From: Xanthocytophaga agilis
GTDB lineage: Bacteria > Bacteroidota > Bacteroidia > Cytophagales > 172606-1
Assembly: GCF_030068605.1 (NCBI RefSeq)
Contig: NZ_JASJOU010000011.1
Location: 1-64,000 of the forward strand
Direction of reading: 5' to 3'
Length of the DNA: 64,000 bases
Shown: positions 28,801 to 36,710 of the stretch, one piece after another
How the letters are laid out: each line of letters starts with the position of its first letter
How positions within the stretch are numbered: the first letter of the stretch is position 1
Position numbers and translations under genes: made by a program
Notes under the pieces: model-generated
What the model was told of the DNA's origin: nothing
Databases searched by the model: none
What the model saw: only the letters and a program-made list of their open reading frames with translations

Positions 28801-29596
28801 TAGAATATCGCAGCATCAAAAATCGGAGTAATAACAGATAACCGGCTAATAAGCCGAAACCTAACTCGTATCGGAAAGGCGATGGATGCAAATGTACTTT
28901 TGAGAGAAAATTTTTGAGCCACACGGCACCTGTTATAAATACCATCAGAGCCACGGAAAAAAGTATAAAAAATGTTTTTCTCTGAGATTCGGGTACTTGT
29001 TCGGGCAATTCGAGAGAAAACAGATATACTGCGTCCGGAGAATAAATATTAGCTCCGTTACGGGATAGCTCTGTTCCAAGCTGTACATTGGAATAAGGAA
29101 TGATCCGGTGGTTGAATCCTTCCTGAAGATAATCGTTTTCTATTTTAAAACGACGTTGTAGAGGGATCAATGAAAATATCTCAATATCATCGTTTACCCA
29201 CTTAAAAGCTCGCTTATTCACAAGAAACTTTCCTGTTTTCAAGCTCACCAGACGTGTCCGCTGATCACTCGCCAACTGGTTATACTGCGGTACCAAACGA
29301 TTATCAGACCAATACACCAGATTACCTTCTTTAAAAATACAGAATGGATGAGTATGTGAAACATCAAGAATGGAAGGGCCAGGAAGCTTTTTCCGCATAT
29401 ATTCTTTTTCTATCTCTATCTGCTCCTGTTCGGTTCTGGCAATCTCCCGCCAAACCTGAATACGGAGTGTTTCTACTTTTTGTCGGGCATCGTCATGATA
29501 ATAGGCTTTATAAAACCAACTTAGGCCAACAGCTATTATCAGCAGTACCAATAATAAACTATATCTTCGTAGGATATTCCAGAACTTTGTATGCAT
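25862..29596 (-). CDS. Large multi-pass NtrY-like sensor histidine kinase
   Basis: About 1,244 residues from the ATG at 29596 (MHTKFWNILRRYSLLLVLL); the longer frame to 29668 adds residues unlike a signal anchor. It has an N-terminal membrane helix, an extracytoplasmic domain, a block of many membrane helices (about 230-520), a second extracytoplasmic sensor region, another helix pair, HAMP (about 960-1010), HisKA with QVAHEIKNPLTPMKLTLQHL, and HATPase with NLILNGIQSV, VKDNGSGIP and GSGIGLAVAKRGVEHAGG. The kinase core is of the NtrY class. The membrane part is unusually large, which suggests a membrane-embedded signal. No response regulator is adjacent, so its partner is unknown. Confidence 0.88.
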   Translation of the reverse strand: MHTKFWNILRRYSLLLVLLIIAVGLSWFYKAYYHDDARQKVETLRIQVWREIARTEQEQIEIEKEYMRKKLPGPSILDVSHTHPFCIFKEGNLVYWSDNRLVPQYNQLASDQRTRLVSLKTGKFLVNKRAFKWVNDDIEIFSLIPLQRRFKIENDYLQEGFNHRIIPYSNVQLGTELSRNGANIYSPDAVYLFSLELPEQVPESQRKTFFILFSVALMVFITGAVWLKNFLSKVHLHPSPFRYELGFGLLAGYLLLLRFLMLRYSIPNALIETEFFNPRYYASSRYTPSLGDLLLNCFTAIGLVTYLIRYFFRSQTCKIILQLPQRTKWMLTVGLMVVSFGLLTVHFLFIRTLSHYSQISLDITESIHFPDPRILALVTFVLNSILYFLGTYLIVRILMPFRLSWYALFLALIVAVSLYDVVAWFMGELHPEILIGGSLYLLICYYFQLSRLLVKLTYKISLYFFLTAALCAALGAWAVYEMELDKRLTDKRDFANQLLSENDPLGEYLLNGVADDVRKDEFIQSRFVGPFISKNDIIKKVKRYLGSYFDRYDVKISVFDPYGLNLKGDDYPQSYADYVVNFQRMENGKYVYGTAYDHLYFMPSMGGSVIKQYVSLITIIRQSAIIGFIVLDLQQKRVVPTNVFPGLLLDKRFVASPAARTYSYAIYDHDNLVYHEGDYNYEKYFNTKRLHSKELFESSLVTEVYQHVGVKNDNGRVVVVSALKYKYASIFSNFSFLFLILVLMVGVYVIFYILFFQTPYARSGFATRIQIYLNLAFFLPLITVSVITVSLLSANYRENLTQSYLDVAQNIATELRFRLDDLWQKGVNIDTYEPEINELARYTRSDVSIFDRDGELMLSSQRQIYDDELLSPYINRQAWHAIARQNYLSQQLSESLGNLQYNAVYVAIRDASGKDLQGILSIPFFDSKAELDQQIGTVLATILNIFTFIFLGFLLLSYFASRILTVPLNLITQKLGKTSLQEENEPLEWKSEDEIGLLVHEYNRMLRNLEESKEALGRSEKESAWREMAQQVAHEIKNPLTPMKLTLQHLQRTLSRQEPEALMRAEKSIGTLLDQVDTLSDIATSFSAFAKMPIPKDEQFDVAALLRKITELYISDPKICFEIFIPDGVFVVKGDSQLMGRIFSNLILNGIQSVPDGRTPCIVVSLVCPNGHVIVSVKDNGSGIPDSIRGKVFLPHFSTKTSGSGIGLAVAKRGVEHAGGQIWFETEADKGTTFYVQLSLYKKE

Positions 29597-29803
29597 TCGA
29601 AGTATTTTCACAAAAGTAGGGGTTTTCCAAAATAAAACAGTATTCCCGATCTCTCCGCAGTCTGACACTCACTCTAGCATCTCTTTTGCACAAACCTCTT
29701 GCCAAATTACTCATCCTTCACCTTTTATACAGAAAAGATGCATGAAATGCATTAACTTTCCACATCAAATAACATTGACTGTTGCAGAAAAGGAAAAGAC
29801 AAC

Positions 29804-32800
29804 ATGCTATCTGAAAACTTACAGGATTATTTACCTGATACTAATGAACCACATTTCTATATTCTAGAGGGATATTCACTGACTACACTTAGTCAAACAG
29901 TTATAGAAACACATAGTACTTCACACACTTCAACTGATACCCGAGGCTTTTTTGATCTTACTCCAACTTCAATATCATTGGATTCCGCTTCATTTTCTCA
30001 TACATTAGTCGCTCAGGTAACTATTCATCAGCAAACGAATGCTCTCATTGCCCGTTGTACCTGTAATCACTCAGAGTCTTCATTGTGTGAATCGCAGAGA
30101 CAAGTACTGTATAATCTAGTGAAGAGAGATGAACTTCGAATCTTCTTTGATGATAAACTACGTCACACTCGAATCCGGCAAATTGCTGTAGATTATGGTC
30201 TGGAACAAGTAACTAATCTGGATAAATTCTTCGAACTAGAATATACAGGCAGAGATGTTTCTATCAAACCACGCATGAAAGAACTCTTTCCAGTAAATGA
30301 AACCAGCCAGGCAAATATGCTGGAGCAGTTATTCTCCAATCCAAAATCTATTCTCTCTACTCCTGCTCATTCGACAGTTAACGCAAAATACATTGTTGTA
30401 CTTCGTAAACACAAGTACTATGACCATCTGACTGTAGAATTACTTAAAACAGGAGTAACCCGTGAGGGTAAAGTAAAAAACCCTCTGGAAAGCATTAATC
30501 CTCTGGATCTGTTATGGACCACAAAGCAGACCGATGAGTTACGTTTTTATACAGCTATTGCTAAATTTCAACATAACTATGATTCCAGCAAATCAGAGAC
30601 AGACATTGAAGGTCTGACAGCACTAATCAAGAATCCACTGGGACTAGATTTCTTTTACCATGATGTCAACATATCCAGTCAGATTAATGCTAGCTCGGTA
30701 GCGCCTGTCCAATTGAAAGTAATGTCATCTGAAATGCGCCTGTCAGTCGATCAGAAAGGAGAGTTTTTTGAGATTACGGGACAGCTTGTATTAGAAGAGA
30801 GAGCTTATGCATTAAAGACCCTCCAAATCAAATACGACTACTTTATTCAAATAGCTGATACACTCTATCTGATTAATAATCCGGATCTGTTACGACTAAT
30901 CAGTTTTTTCAAAAAACACCATAATTCTCTGATTGTCCATCAATCCAGATATGAACGTTTTCGAGAGACTATTCTTTCCCGGTTGGAAAACCAGATTCAA
31001 ATCATTTATTCGTATGTAAAACCAGCAACTCCTCAGCAACTGGCATTACATAATTTCACGAACGCACCTGAATACCTTATCTATCTGTCAGATTGGGAAA
31101 ATTATGTACTCATTACTCCAGTGGTTAGATACGGAGAAGTAGAGGTGCCTGTACTTTCGAAAAAGCAAATCTATTCACTCGATTTGTTGGGTAAGCCGTT
31201 TATGGTTGACCGAAACGAGACAATTGAACGATGGTTTACTGCTATCATATTCCGACAACATCCTGACTTTATGACTCAGGCAGGGAAAGACTTTTTCTTT
31301 CTGCCCAAAAAAGACTTTCTCAATGAAGACTGGTTTTTGGATGTATTTGAAGAATGGACCAATCAGAATATTACAATATTTGGCTTTAATGACATAAAAA
31401 ACAATTCCCTTAACCCCAATAAAGCCAAAATTTCCATCCTTGTAAACAGCGGTATTGATTGGTTTGATACAACTGTCACTATCCGATATGGTAAAGAAAA
31501 AGTCTCACTCAAGCATTTACTCCAAGCTGTTCGTAACAAAAGTAAATTTGTACAGTTGGGAGATGGCACTCAAGGAATTCTTCCTCAGGAATGGATTGAG
31601 AAGTTAGCTTCTTATTTTCAGGCAGGAGAAATTGTAGAAGAATCCATTCGAACAGCTAAAGTAAATTTCTCCCTGATAGACGAACTCTATGATGAGGATA
31701 TGCTGTCTGCTGATGTGCAAAACCAGCTCAAAACATTACGATCTAGGATAGCTCATTTTGATACTATTGAAACAGTTCCTGTTCCCCATGATTTGCAAGC
31801 AACCCTTAGAAGCTATCAGCATCAGGGATTAAACTGGTTACACTTTCTGGATGAATTTGGATTTGGAGGTTGTCTGGCAGATGATATGGGATTGGGAAAG
31901 ACAATTCAGGTTCTTGCCTTTATCTTATCTCAACGGAATAAAGTAAAGCAAAATACGAATCTGGTAGTAGTCCCGACTTCTCTTATCTTTAACTGGCAGG
32001 CAGAAATTGAAAAGTTTGCCCCATCCATTCAGGTATTGACATTGCATGGAGCATATCGTATCACAGATCCCCGGCAGTTTGATGCATATGAAATTGTTCT
32101 CACTACCTATGGGACTCTGCTGTCTGACATTCGTTTTCTGAAACAGTATTCATTCAACTATGTGATTCTGGATGAATCCCAAGCCATTAAGAATCCAGAT
32201 TCGCAACGATATAAGGCAGTACGCATGCTGCAATCCCGAAACCGGATTGTACTGACAGGCACTCCTGTTGAAAATAATACCTTTGATCTATATAGCCAGT
32301 TGTCTTTTGCCTGCCCTGGATTATTGGGCACACGTCAACGCTTTAAAGATATCTATGCTATCCCTATCGACCGGTTTAAAGACAGTCAGCGAGCACGGGA
32401 GTTACAAAAACGAATTCATCCGTTTATATTACGGCGCACTAAAAAGCAAGTAGCCCATGAACTACCTGAAAAGACAGAAATGGTGATCTACTGTGAAATG
32501 GGAACTGAACAACGAAATCTGTACAATGCGTATACCGATGAGTTTCGGAACTTTCTTTTAACAAAAGACGAAGGCGATCTTACCCGGGAAACTATGCACA
32601 TCTTACAGGGGCTAACCAAACTGCGCCAAATTTGCGACTCACCTGCACTTCTTAGTGATGAAGCCTATTATGGAACAGCCTCTGCAAAACTGGACGCATT
32701 ATTGGAAGAGATTGAGAATAAATCCCCCTATCATAAGATACTTGTATTCTCGCAGTTTGTAACCATGCTCGACTTAATCCGAACAGAATTGCAAAGCAGA

Positions 32801-33184
32801 AATATTTCTTTTGCCTACCTTACCGGACAAACTCAAAACCGAGCTGAACAGGTAGAGACTTTTCAAACAGAGGACAATGTCCGTGTATTCCTGATCAGCA
32901 TGAAGGCAGGTGGAATAGGTCTGAATCTGACTGAAGCTGACTATGTTTATCTTGTTGACCCGTGGTGGAATCCTGCTGTAGAGAATCAGGCTATTGACAG
33001 GTGTTATCGTATCGGACAGAAGAAAAATGTAGTGGCAGTGCGGCTGATTTGTCCCAATACCATCGAAGAAAAAATCATGAAATTACAAGAGACGAAAAAG
33101 GATCTGGTTGGTGATCTCATTAAAACAGACTCAGAGATGCTAAAATCCCTTTCACGTATGGATCTATTGGCCCTGCTTGGTTAA
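29804..33184 (+). CDS. SNF2/RapA-type DEAD/DEAH ATPase with SWIM-like N-terminus
   Basis: An 1,126-residue SF2 ATPase that translocates on duplex DNA or nucleoprotein. Motif I is LADDMGLGKTIQVLAF (about 690-705), motif II is the variant DESQAIKN (about 790), motif III is LTGTPVENN, and the C-lobe carries KILVFSQFVTMLDL, MKAGGIGLNLTEADYV and DRCYRIGQ. Residues 75-105 contain a CTCNHSESSLCES pattern like a SWIM zinc finger (CxC-n-CxH) that has lost its last His. A long N-terminal region (about 150-640) lacks motifs I recognise. A purine-rich ribosome site (AAAAGGAAAAG) precedes the ATG. It sits alone, with no methylase or nuclease neighbour, so a housekeeping role is likelier than defence. Confidence 0.92.
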   Translation: MLSENLQDYLPDTNEPHFYILEGYSLTTLSQTVIETHSTSHTSTDTRGFFDLTPTSISLDSASFSHTLVAQVTIHQQTNALIARCTCNHSESSLCESQRQVLYNLVKRDELRIFFDDKLRHTRIRQIAVDYGLEQVTNLDKFFELEYTGRDVSIKPRMKELFPVNETSQANMLEQLFSNPKSILSTPAHSTVNAKYIVVLRKHKYYDHLTVELLKTGVTREGKVKNPLESINPLDLLWTTKQTDELRFYTAIAKFQHNYDSSKSETDIEGLTALIKNPLGLDFFYHDVNISSQINASSVAPVQLKVMSSEMRLSVDQKGEFFEITGQLVLEERAYALKTLQIKYDYFIQIADTLYLINNPDLLRLISFFKKHHNSLIVHQSRYERFRETILSRLENQIQIIYSYVKPATPQQLALHNFTNAPEYLIYLSDWENYVLITPVVRYGEVEVPVLSKKQIYSLDLLGKPFMVDRNETIERWFTAIIFRQHPDFMTQAGKDFFFLPKKDFLNEDWFLDVFEEWTNQNITIFGFNDIKNNSLNPNKAKISILVNSGIDWFDTTVTIRYGKEKVSLKHLLQAVRNKSKFVQLGDGTQGILPQEWIEKLASYFQAGEIVEESIRTAKVNFSLIDELYDEDMLSADVQNQLKTLRSRIAHFDTIETVPVPHDLQATLRSYQHQGLNWLHFLDEFGFGGCLADDMGLGKTIQVLAFILSQRNKVKQNTNLVVVPTSLIFNWQAEIEKFAPSIQVLTLHGAYRITDPRQFDAYEIVLTTYGTLLSDIRFLKQYSFNYVILDESQAIKNPDSQRYKAVRMLQSRNRIVLTGTPVENNTFDLYSQLSFACPGLLGTRQRFKDIYAIPIDRFKDSQRARELQKRIHPFILRRTKKQVAHELPEKTEMVIYCEMGTEQRNLYNAYTDEFRNFLLTKDEGDLTRETMHILQGLTKLRQICDSPALLSDEAYYGTASAKLDALLEEIENKSPYHKILVFSQFVTMLDLIRTELQSRNISFAYLTGQTQNRAEQVETFQTEDNVRVFLISMKAGGIGLNLTEADYVYLVDPWWNPAVENQAIDRCYRIGQKKNVVAVRLICPNTIEEKIMKLQETKKDLVGDLIKTDSEMLKSLSRMDLLALLG

Positions 33185-33238
33185 TAGATCTGTGCTTCCT
33201 ATTTTTCGGATCTTGCAGGTAATCACCGTCAAAAGAAT

Positions 33239-33826
33239 ATGTATAACGAACTTATCCTAAATAATATATCTAAACACATCCACTTGGAAGCGGATGAGCA
33301 GGCACATTTCATGAGTTTGCTTCAGCCACTGAAACTTAAGCGAAAACAAATTCATTTGTATCGGGGAGAGGTTTGTAAACACTCAACTTTTGTACTTAGC
33401 GGATGTATGCGTGGCTATACTACGGATTTCAATGGATTTGAACACATTCTCAACTTTGCTCCTCCTGACTGGTGGATAGCTGATATGTATAGCCTTATCA
33501 GTGGACAGCCAGGACATATTACCATTGATGCTATTGAAGAAACAGAGGTCCTTTTGTTAAGCAAAGCAGATCAGGAAAAGTTATACATTCAGATCCCTCA
33601 ATTTGAACGATTCTTTCGAATCATTACAGAAAAATCTCTTGTCAGTTATCAGGAACGAACGCTGGAAAATCTCAGTATGACAGCTCAGGATCGTTACCTA
33701 CGTTTTTGCAAGCGGTATCCAACCCTGATCAATCATATTCCGCAGAAATATATTGCCTCCTATATTGGAGTTACTCCTGAGTTTTTAAGCAAAATGCGGA
33801 ATGATTTATTGAAACAGAGCAAGTAA
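33239..33826 (+). CDS. Crp/Fnr family transcriptional regulator
   Basis: A 195-residue protein with a cyclic-nucleotide-binding-type sensor domain (about 10-125; GEVCKHSTFVLSGCMRGY, DWWIADMYSLISG) and a short C-terminal winged helix (PQKYIASYIGVTPEFLSKMR). The pattern AQDRYLRFCKRYPTLINHIPQ is typical of the Bacteroidota Crp/Fnr branch, which lacks the Arg-Ser pair that binds cAMP in E. coli CRP. It follows the SNF2 gene by 54 bp on the same strand, so it may be co-transcribed. It is convergent with the sulfur cluster; control of that cluster is possible but not shown. Confidence 0.9.
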   Translation: MYNELILNNISKHIHLEADEQAHFMSLLQPLKLKRKQIHLYRGEVCKHSTFVLSGCMRGYTTDFNGFEHILNFAPPDWWIADMYSLISGQPGHITIDAIEETEVLLLSKADQEKLYIQIPQFERFFRIITEKSLVSYQERTLENLSMTAQDRYLRFCKRYPTLINHIPQKYIASYIGVTPEFLSKMRNDLLKQSK

Positions 33827-33874
33827 GGTTAATTATAGTAAATCAGCATCATAGATAACAAATATAAAATGCTA

Positions 33875-34327
33875 TTATAAACCACCTTTCAGGTAAGCCC
33901 ATCCTTGCTCCTGCTTAAGGATTACTTCAACTACACCCGAAGGAACAGTTTGGCCAAAAGATAAAATGCTGGTTTTATCCAGTTTCCGGCTACGCAAGGT
34001 ATTTTCACATACAGCAAGAGTAACCCCTTTTTTACTCAAGTCTTCCAGCAAATTAGCGTATTTACTACTTTGAGTAAGCATCATGTCAATGCCGGGTCCA
34101 TGAAATACTACTTCAACCTGTGCATTTGGTAAGCCTTTCAATAGATTATTCAGGTTTTTAATCAATGCACCCTGCGATAAGGTATCCGGGGAACTAAATT
34201 GTACTACTACTTTATGTTGAGGATCTTTCGTGTGTGACATAGTACGTGTGGGTTGTTGTGCATATATTACACTACTTACTCCTGTAGCCAGAAGAACTAT
34301 TACCAGACAAATAAAACGTATTTTCAT
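33875..34327 (-). CDS. DsrE-like secreted sulfur-carrier family protein
   Basis: About 150 residues from the ATG at 34327, which starts a signal peptide (MKIRFICLVIVLLATGVSSV); an upstream in-frame ATG at 34399 would overlap the neighbouring gene. The mature part has a DsrE/F-type fold (KVVVQFSSPDTLSQGALIKN, AQVEVVFHGPGIDMM) and a single conserved Cys in VTLAVCENTLRSRKL, the position used for sulfur transfer in periplasmic relatives. It is last in the sulfur operon, 68 bp after the cytochrome gene, so it probably handles sulfur intermediates in the periplasm. Confidence 0.82.
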   Translation of the reverse strand: MKIRFICLVIVLLATGVSSVIYAQQPTRTMSHTKDPQHKVVVQFSSPDTLSQGALIKNLNNLLKGLPNAQVEVVFHGPGIDMMLTQSSKYANLLEDLSKKGVTLAVCENTLRSRKLDKTSILSFGQTVPSGVVEVILKQEQGWAYLKGGL

Positions 34328-34395
34328 ATTCTGTGTGTTATAAAGATAAAAGGTTGTGAAGGTAGGAAATATATACCTGAGCAAGTACATTTTGA

Positions 34396-35466
34396 TCACT
34401 TCGTTTTTTTATGGGCATCAATAATCGGTTCATAAGGCCCATATTTATGCTGCGTTTCTGAAAAACTATCCGTAAATGGACCAAATGGATGATCAAAAGG
34501 TTTACCTGAAATATCAGGCCAGTCATAAATCATAATACCATCCCGAATATCTGTTCTGGGCATTGTATTAATATAGGCTGCCAGGTCCCAGGCCTCTTCA
34601 TCACTTAACAGAGGCTTATCAAAACTTGCGCCAAATGGCATATTAGCTTTTACATACCCTGCCAATCGTGATAACCGATACAAACCTGCACCATTGTTAT
34701 AACTATGATTGCCCCATAGTGGAGGAAACTGATATTCTTTTCCGCTTTCAGTTAATACTCCCTGTCCTTCAACACCATGGCATACCAGGCAATGTTGCTT
34801 GTATAACCGTTTTCCTTTCTCAGGTTCAGCAGCCCGATGCATAGATACTAATTCTGGTAATCCAGCTTCTTTTGGTTTTACGCCCTTTTTTACACGAGTA
34901 CCCAGCCATTGCATATAGGCTACCATTGCACGCATTTCGTGACTGGTAGTATCCAGCGACTGACCATTTAAGCTACGTTCAAAACAATCATTGATCCGTT
35001 TGGAAATAGTTTCTACAGAACCGGACCGCTGCCTGAACTTAGGATATGTAGAAGCCACAGCACTGTAATTATTTCCAAAAGGTTTTGTACCAGCTTCCAA
35101 ATGACAGTTCTGACAATTCATGCCATTACTTATTTTTCTTACTGATCCTTTTGGCCCCAGATAAACGGATGTATGTACAATCAGTTCTTTCCCATAACGA
35201 ATTAATTCTCCCTTCTTATTCTTTGGAATAGTCCGTTCGTCAGGAGGCCTCCAGGATTCCTGATAAACGGACGAAATATTGTCTTGCTTCAAACTATCTG
35301 GTGAATGCAGATATTCCTTTGCAATTAATCTACTACCTTCCTTTACATGTAGAAGCAAGGTTCCAACCCATATACTAATACTTAATGCAATGACAAAAAT
35401 TCCCCATGCTGACCAATACAAAAGACTGGTAGCTCGTTGTATTATTTGTTGTAAGTGTTGCTCCAT
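34396..35466 (-). CDS. TsdA-like dihaem c-type cytochrome (probable thiosulfate dehydrogenase)
   Basis: About 356 residues from the ATG at 35466. An N-terminal membrane anchor (about 15-40) is followed by two haem-binding sites, NCQNCH and HCLVCH. Between them lies SKRINDCFERSLNGQSL with AMVAYMQWLG, characteristic of TsdA/SoxA-type domains in which that Cys can be an axial haem ligand. The C-terminus (YDWPDISGKPFDHPFGPFTD) is typical of the Bacteroidota form. TsdA couples two thiosulfates to tetrathionate and passes electrons to the respiratory chain. Its neighbours for sulfur transport and persulfide oxidation support this, but reaction direction and substrate are inferred. Confidence 0.85.
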   Translation of the reverse strand: MEQHLQQIIQRATSLLYWSAWGIFVIALSISIWVGTLLLHVKEGSRLIAKEYLHSPDSLKQDNISSVYQESWRPPDERTIPKNKKGELIRYGKELIVHTSVYLGPKGSVRKISNGMNCQNCHLEAGTKPFGNNYSAVASTYPKFRQRSGSVETISKRINDCFERSLNGQSLDTTSHEMRAMVAYMQWLGTRVKKGVKPKEAGLPELVSMHRAAEPEKGKRLYKQHCLVCHGVEGQGVLTESGKEYQFPPLWGNHSYNNGAGLYRLSRLAGYVKANMPFGASFDKPLLSDEEAWDLAAYINTMPRTDIRDGIMIYDWPDISGKPFDHPFGPFTDSFSETQHKYGPYEPIIDAHKKTK

Positions 35467-35494
35467 TGTATAGTAAACATAATGGCTTTTACTA

Positions 35495-36037
35495 TTAGTG
35501 AGGAAGCTTCTCACGAAGTAAACCATATACCCACGTACCAGCAATAGCACTGAGTAATGTTACAATCACAACACCAAAACCTGCCCCGATCTGAGCAAAC
35601 AATGGCCCTGGACAAGCTCCGGTAATTGCCCATCCCAAACCAAATATCAATCCACCAAAAATCTGTCCCTTGTTAAAAGTCTTAGGATGAAACTGTACTT
35701 TCTCTCCCTGCAAAGTTTTTATATTTAATCGCTTGATTAGCAGGACAGATAACATACCTGTTACCACTGCTGTACCTATCACCCCATACATATGAAAGGA
35801 GTCCAGACGAAACATTTCCTGAATACGGAACCAGGAAACAATCTCTGCTTTCACAAAGACAATTCCGAAGATAGCTCCAACAATAAGATATTTCAGATTA
35901 GAGAAAATAGTTTCTTTTTTCACCTGTTCATTAGGCGCTTCACATTCTACAGGATGAGGATTGACATATGCTTTTTCTCCTTTCTCAGGAAGAATTACAA
36001 ACTCATCTGCGTGAGGTATTTTTACTGACTTTTCCAT
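35495..36037 (-). CDS. YeeE/YedE (DUF6691) sulfur transporter, C-terminal half
   Basis: A 180-residue membrane protein with about four helices after a hydrophilic N-terminal tail of about 45 residues. The signature GWAITGACPGPLFAQIG carries the conserved Cys of the second YeeE/YedE repeat. Full-length YeeE (TsuA) imports thiosulfate using conserved Cys residues; here the transporter is split in two genes, this and the one 34 bp upstream. The cytochrome follows 28 bp after the stop, so all are probably one transcript. Confidence 0.88.
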   Translation of the reverse strand: MEKSVKIPHADEFVILPEKGEKAYVNPHPVECEAPNEQVKKETIFSNLKYLIVGAIFGIVFVKAEIVSWFRIQEMFRLDSFHMYGVIGTAVVTGMLSVLLIKRLNIKTLQGEKVQFHPKTFNKGQIFGGLIFGLGWAITGACPGPLFAQIGAGFGVVIVTLLSAIAGTWVYGLLREKLPH

Positions 36038-36071
36038 AATTTGCTATACAAAGTTGTAAGAGAGGATCTAT

Positions 36072-36641
36072 TTAGTTTACCCAATGCATGATATATGGCA
36101 ACAAAAGCTGAGTCATAGCAAAGCCACCCACCATAAAGGAGATGGTCGCTACCAGTGATGGCCATTGTAAATTGGATAGACCCATTATTGCATGTCCTGA
36201 TGTACATCCACCCGCGTAACGTGTTCCAAATCCTACCATAAATCCTCCGATTACAAAAAATACCAAACCCTTTGCTGTCAGCAGATTATCAAAACTGAAA
36301 ATATCTATAGGCATCAGTCCTGAAAAATCTTTCACTCCCAGTTGTTGTAAAGTTTCCTGTGTATAAGGAGCAACTACAATGGCTTCCGGGTTAGATAAAA
36401 AGTAGTTACCTATAAATCCACCAATCATTATCCCAGCCACAAAAAACAGATTCCAGACTTCTTTTTTCCAGTCATATTTAAAAAAAGGAATGTTTGCTGG
36501 TATACACGCCGCACAGATATGTCGCAACGAAGAAGAAATCCCAAAAGACTTATTGCCAATTAATAACAAAGCAGGCACAGTAAGTCCAATCAGAAATCCT
36601 GCAATGGACCAATGCCAGGGGTGACGAATTAACTCTAACAT
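36072..36641 (-). CDS. YeeE/YedE sulfur transporter, N-terminal half
   Basis: About 189 residues from the ATG at 36641 (MLELIRHPWHWSIAGFLIGL). It has about five membrane helices. Conserved Cys occur in LRHICAACIPANIPFF and in the signature GTRYAGGCTSGHAIMGLS of the YeeE/YedE family. With the downstream gene it would rebuild a full two-repeat transporter for thiosulfate or other sulfane-sulfur compounds. It follows the persulfide-dioxygenase gene by 69 bp. Confidence 0.9.
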   Translation of the reverse strand: MLELIRHPWHWSIAGFLIGLTVPALLLIGNKSFGISSSLRHICAACIPANIPFFKYDWKKEVWNLFFVAGIMIGGFIGNYFLSNPEAIVVAPYTQETLQQLGVKDFSGLMPIDIFSFDNLLTAKGLVFFVIGGFMVGFGTRYAGGCTSGHAIMGLSNLQWPSLVATISFMVGGFAMTQLLLPYIMHWVN

Positions 36642-36710
36642 AATGAAAACAAAATTTTGGTTAAGTAAGAGGTTATACATTTACTTATGCTTTGCGCTAT
36701 TCTGAATTTG

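Noticed and set aside
29804-33184. SNF2 gene as a defence-system helicase
   Set aside because: No nuclease, methylase or other defence gene is adjacent; neighbours are a kinase and a Crp/Fnr regulator.
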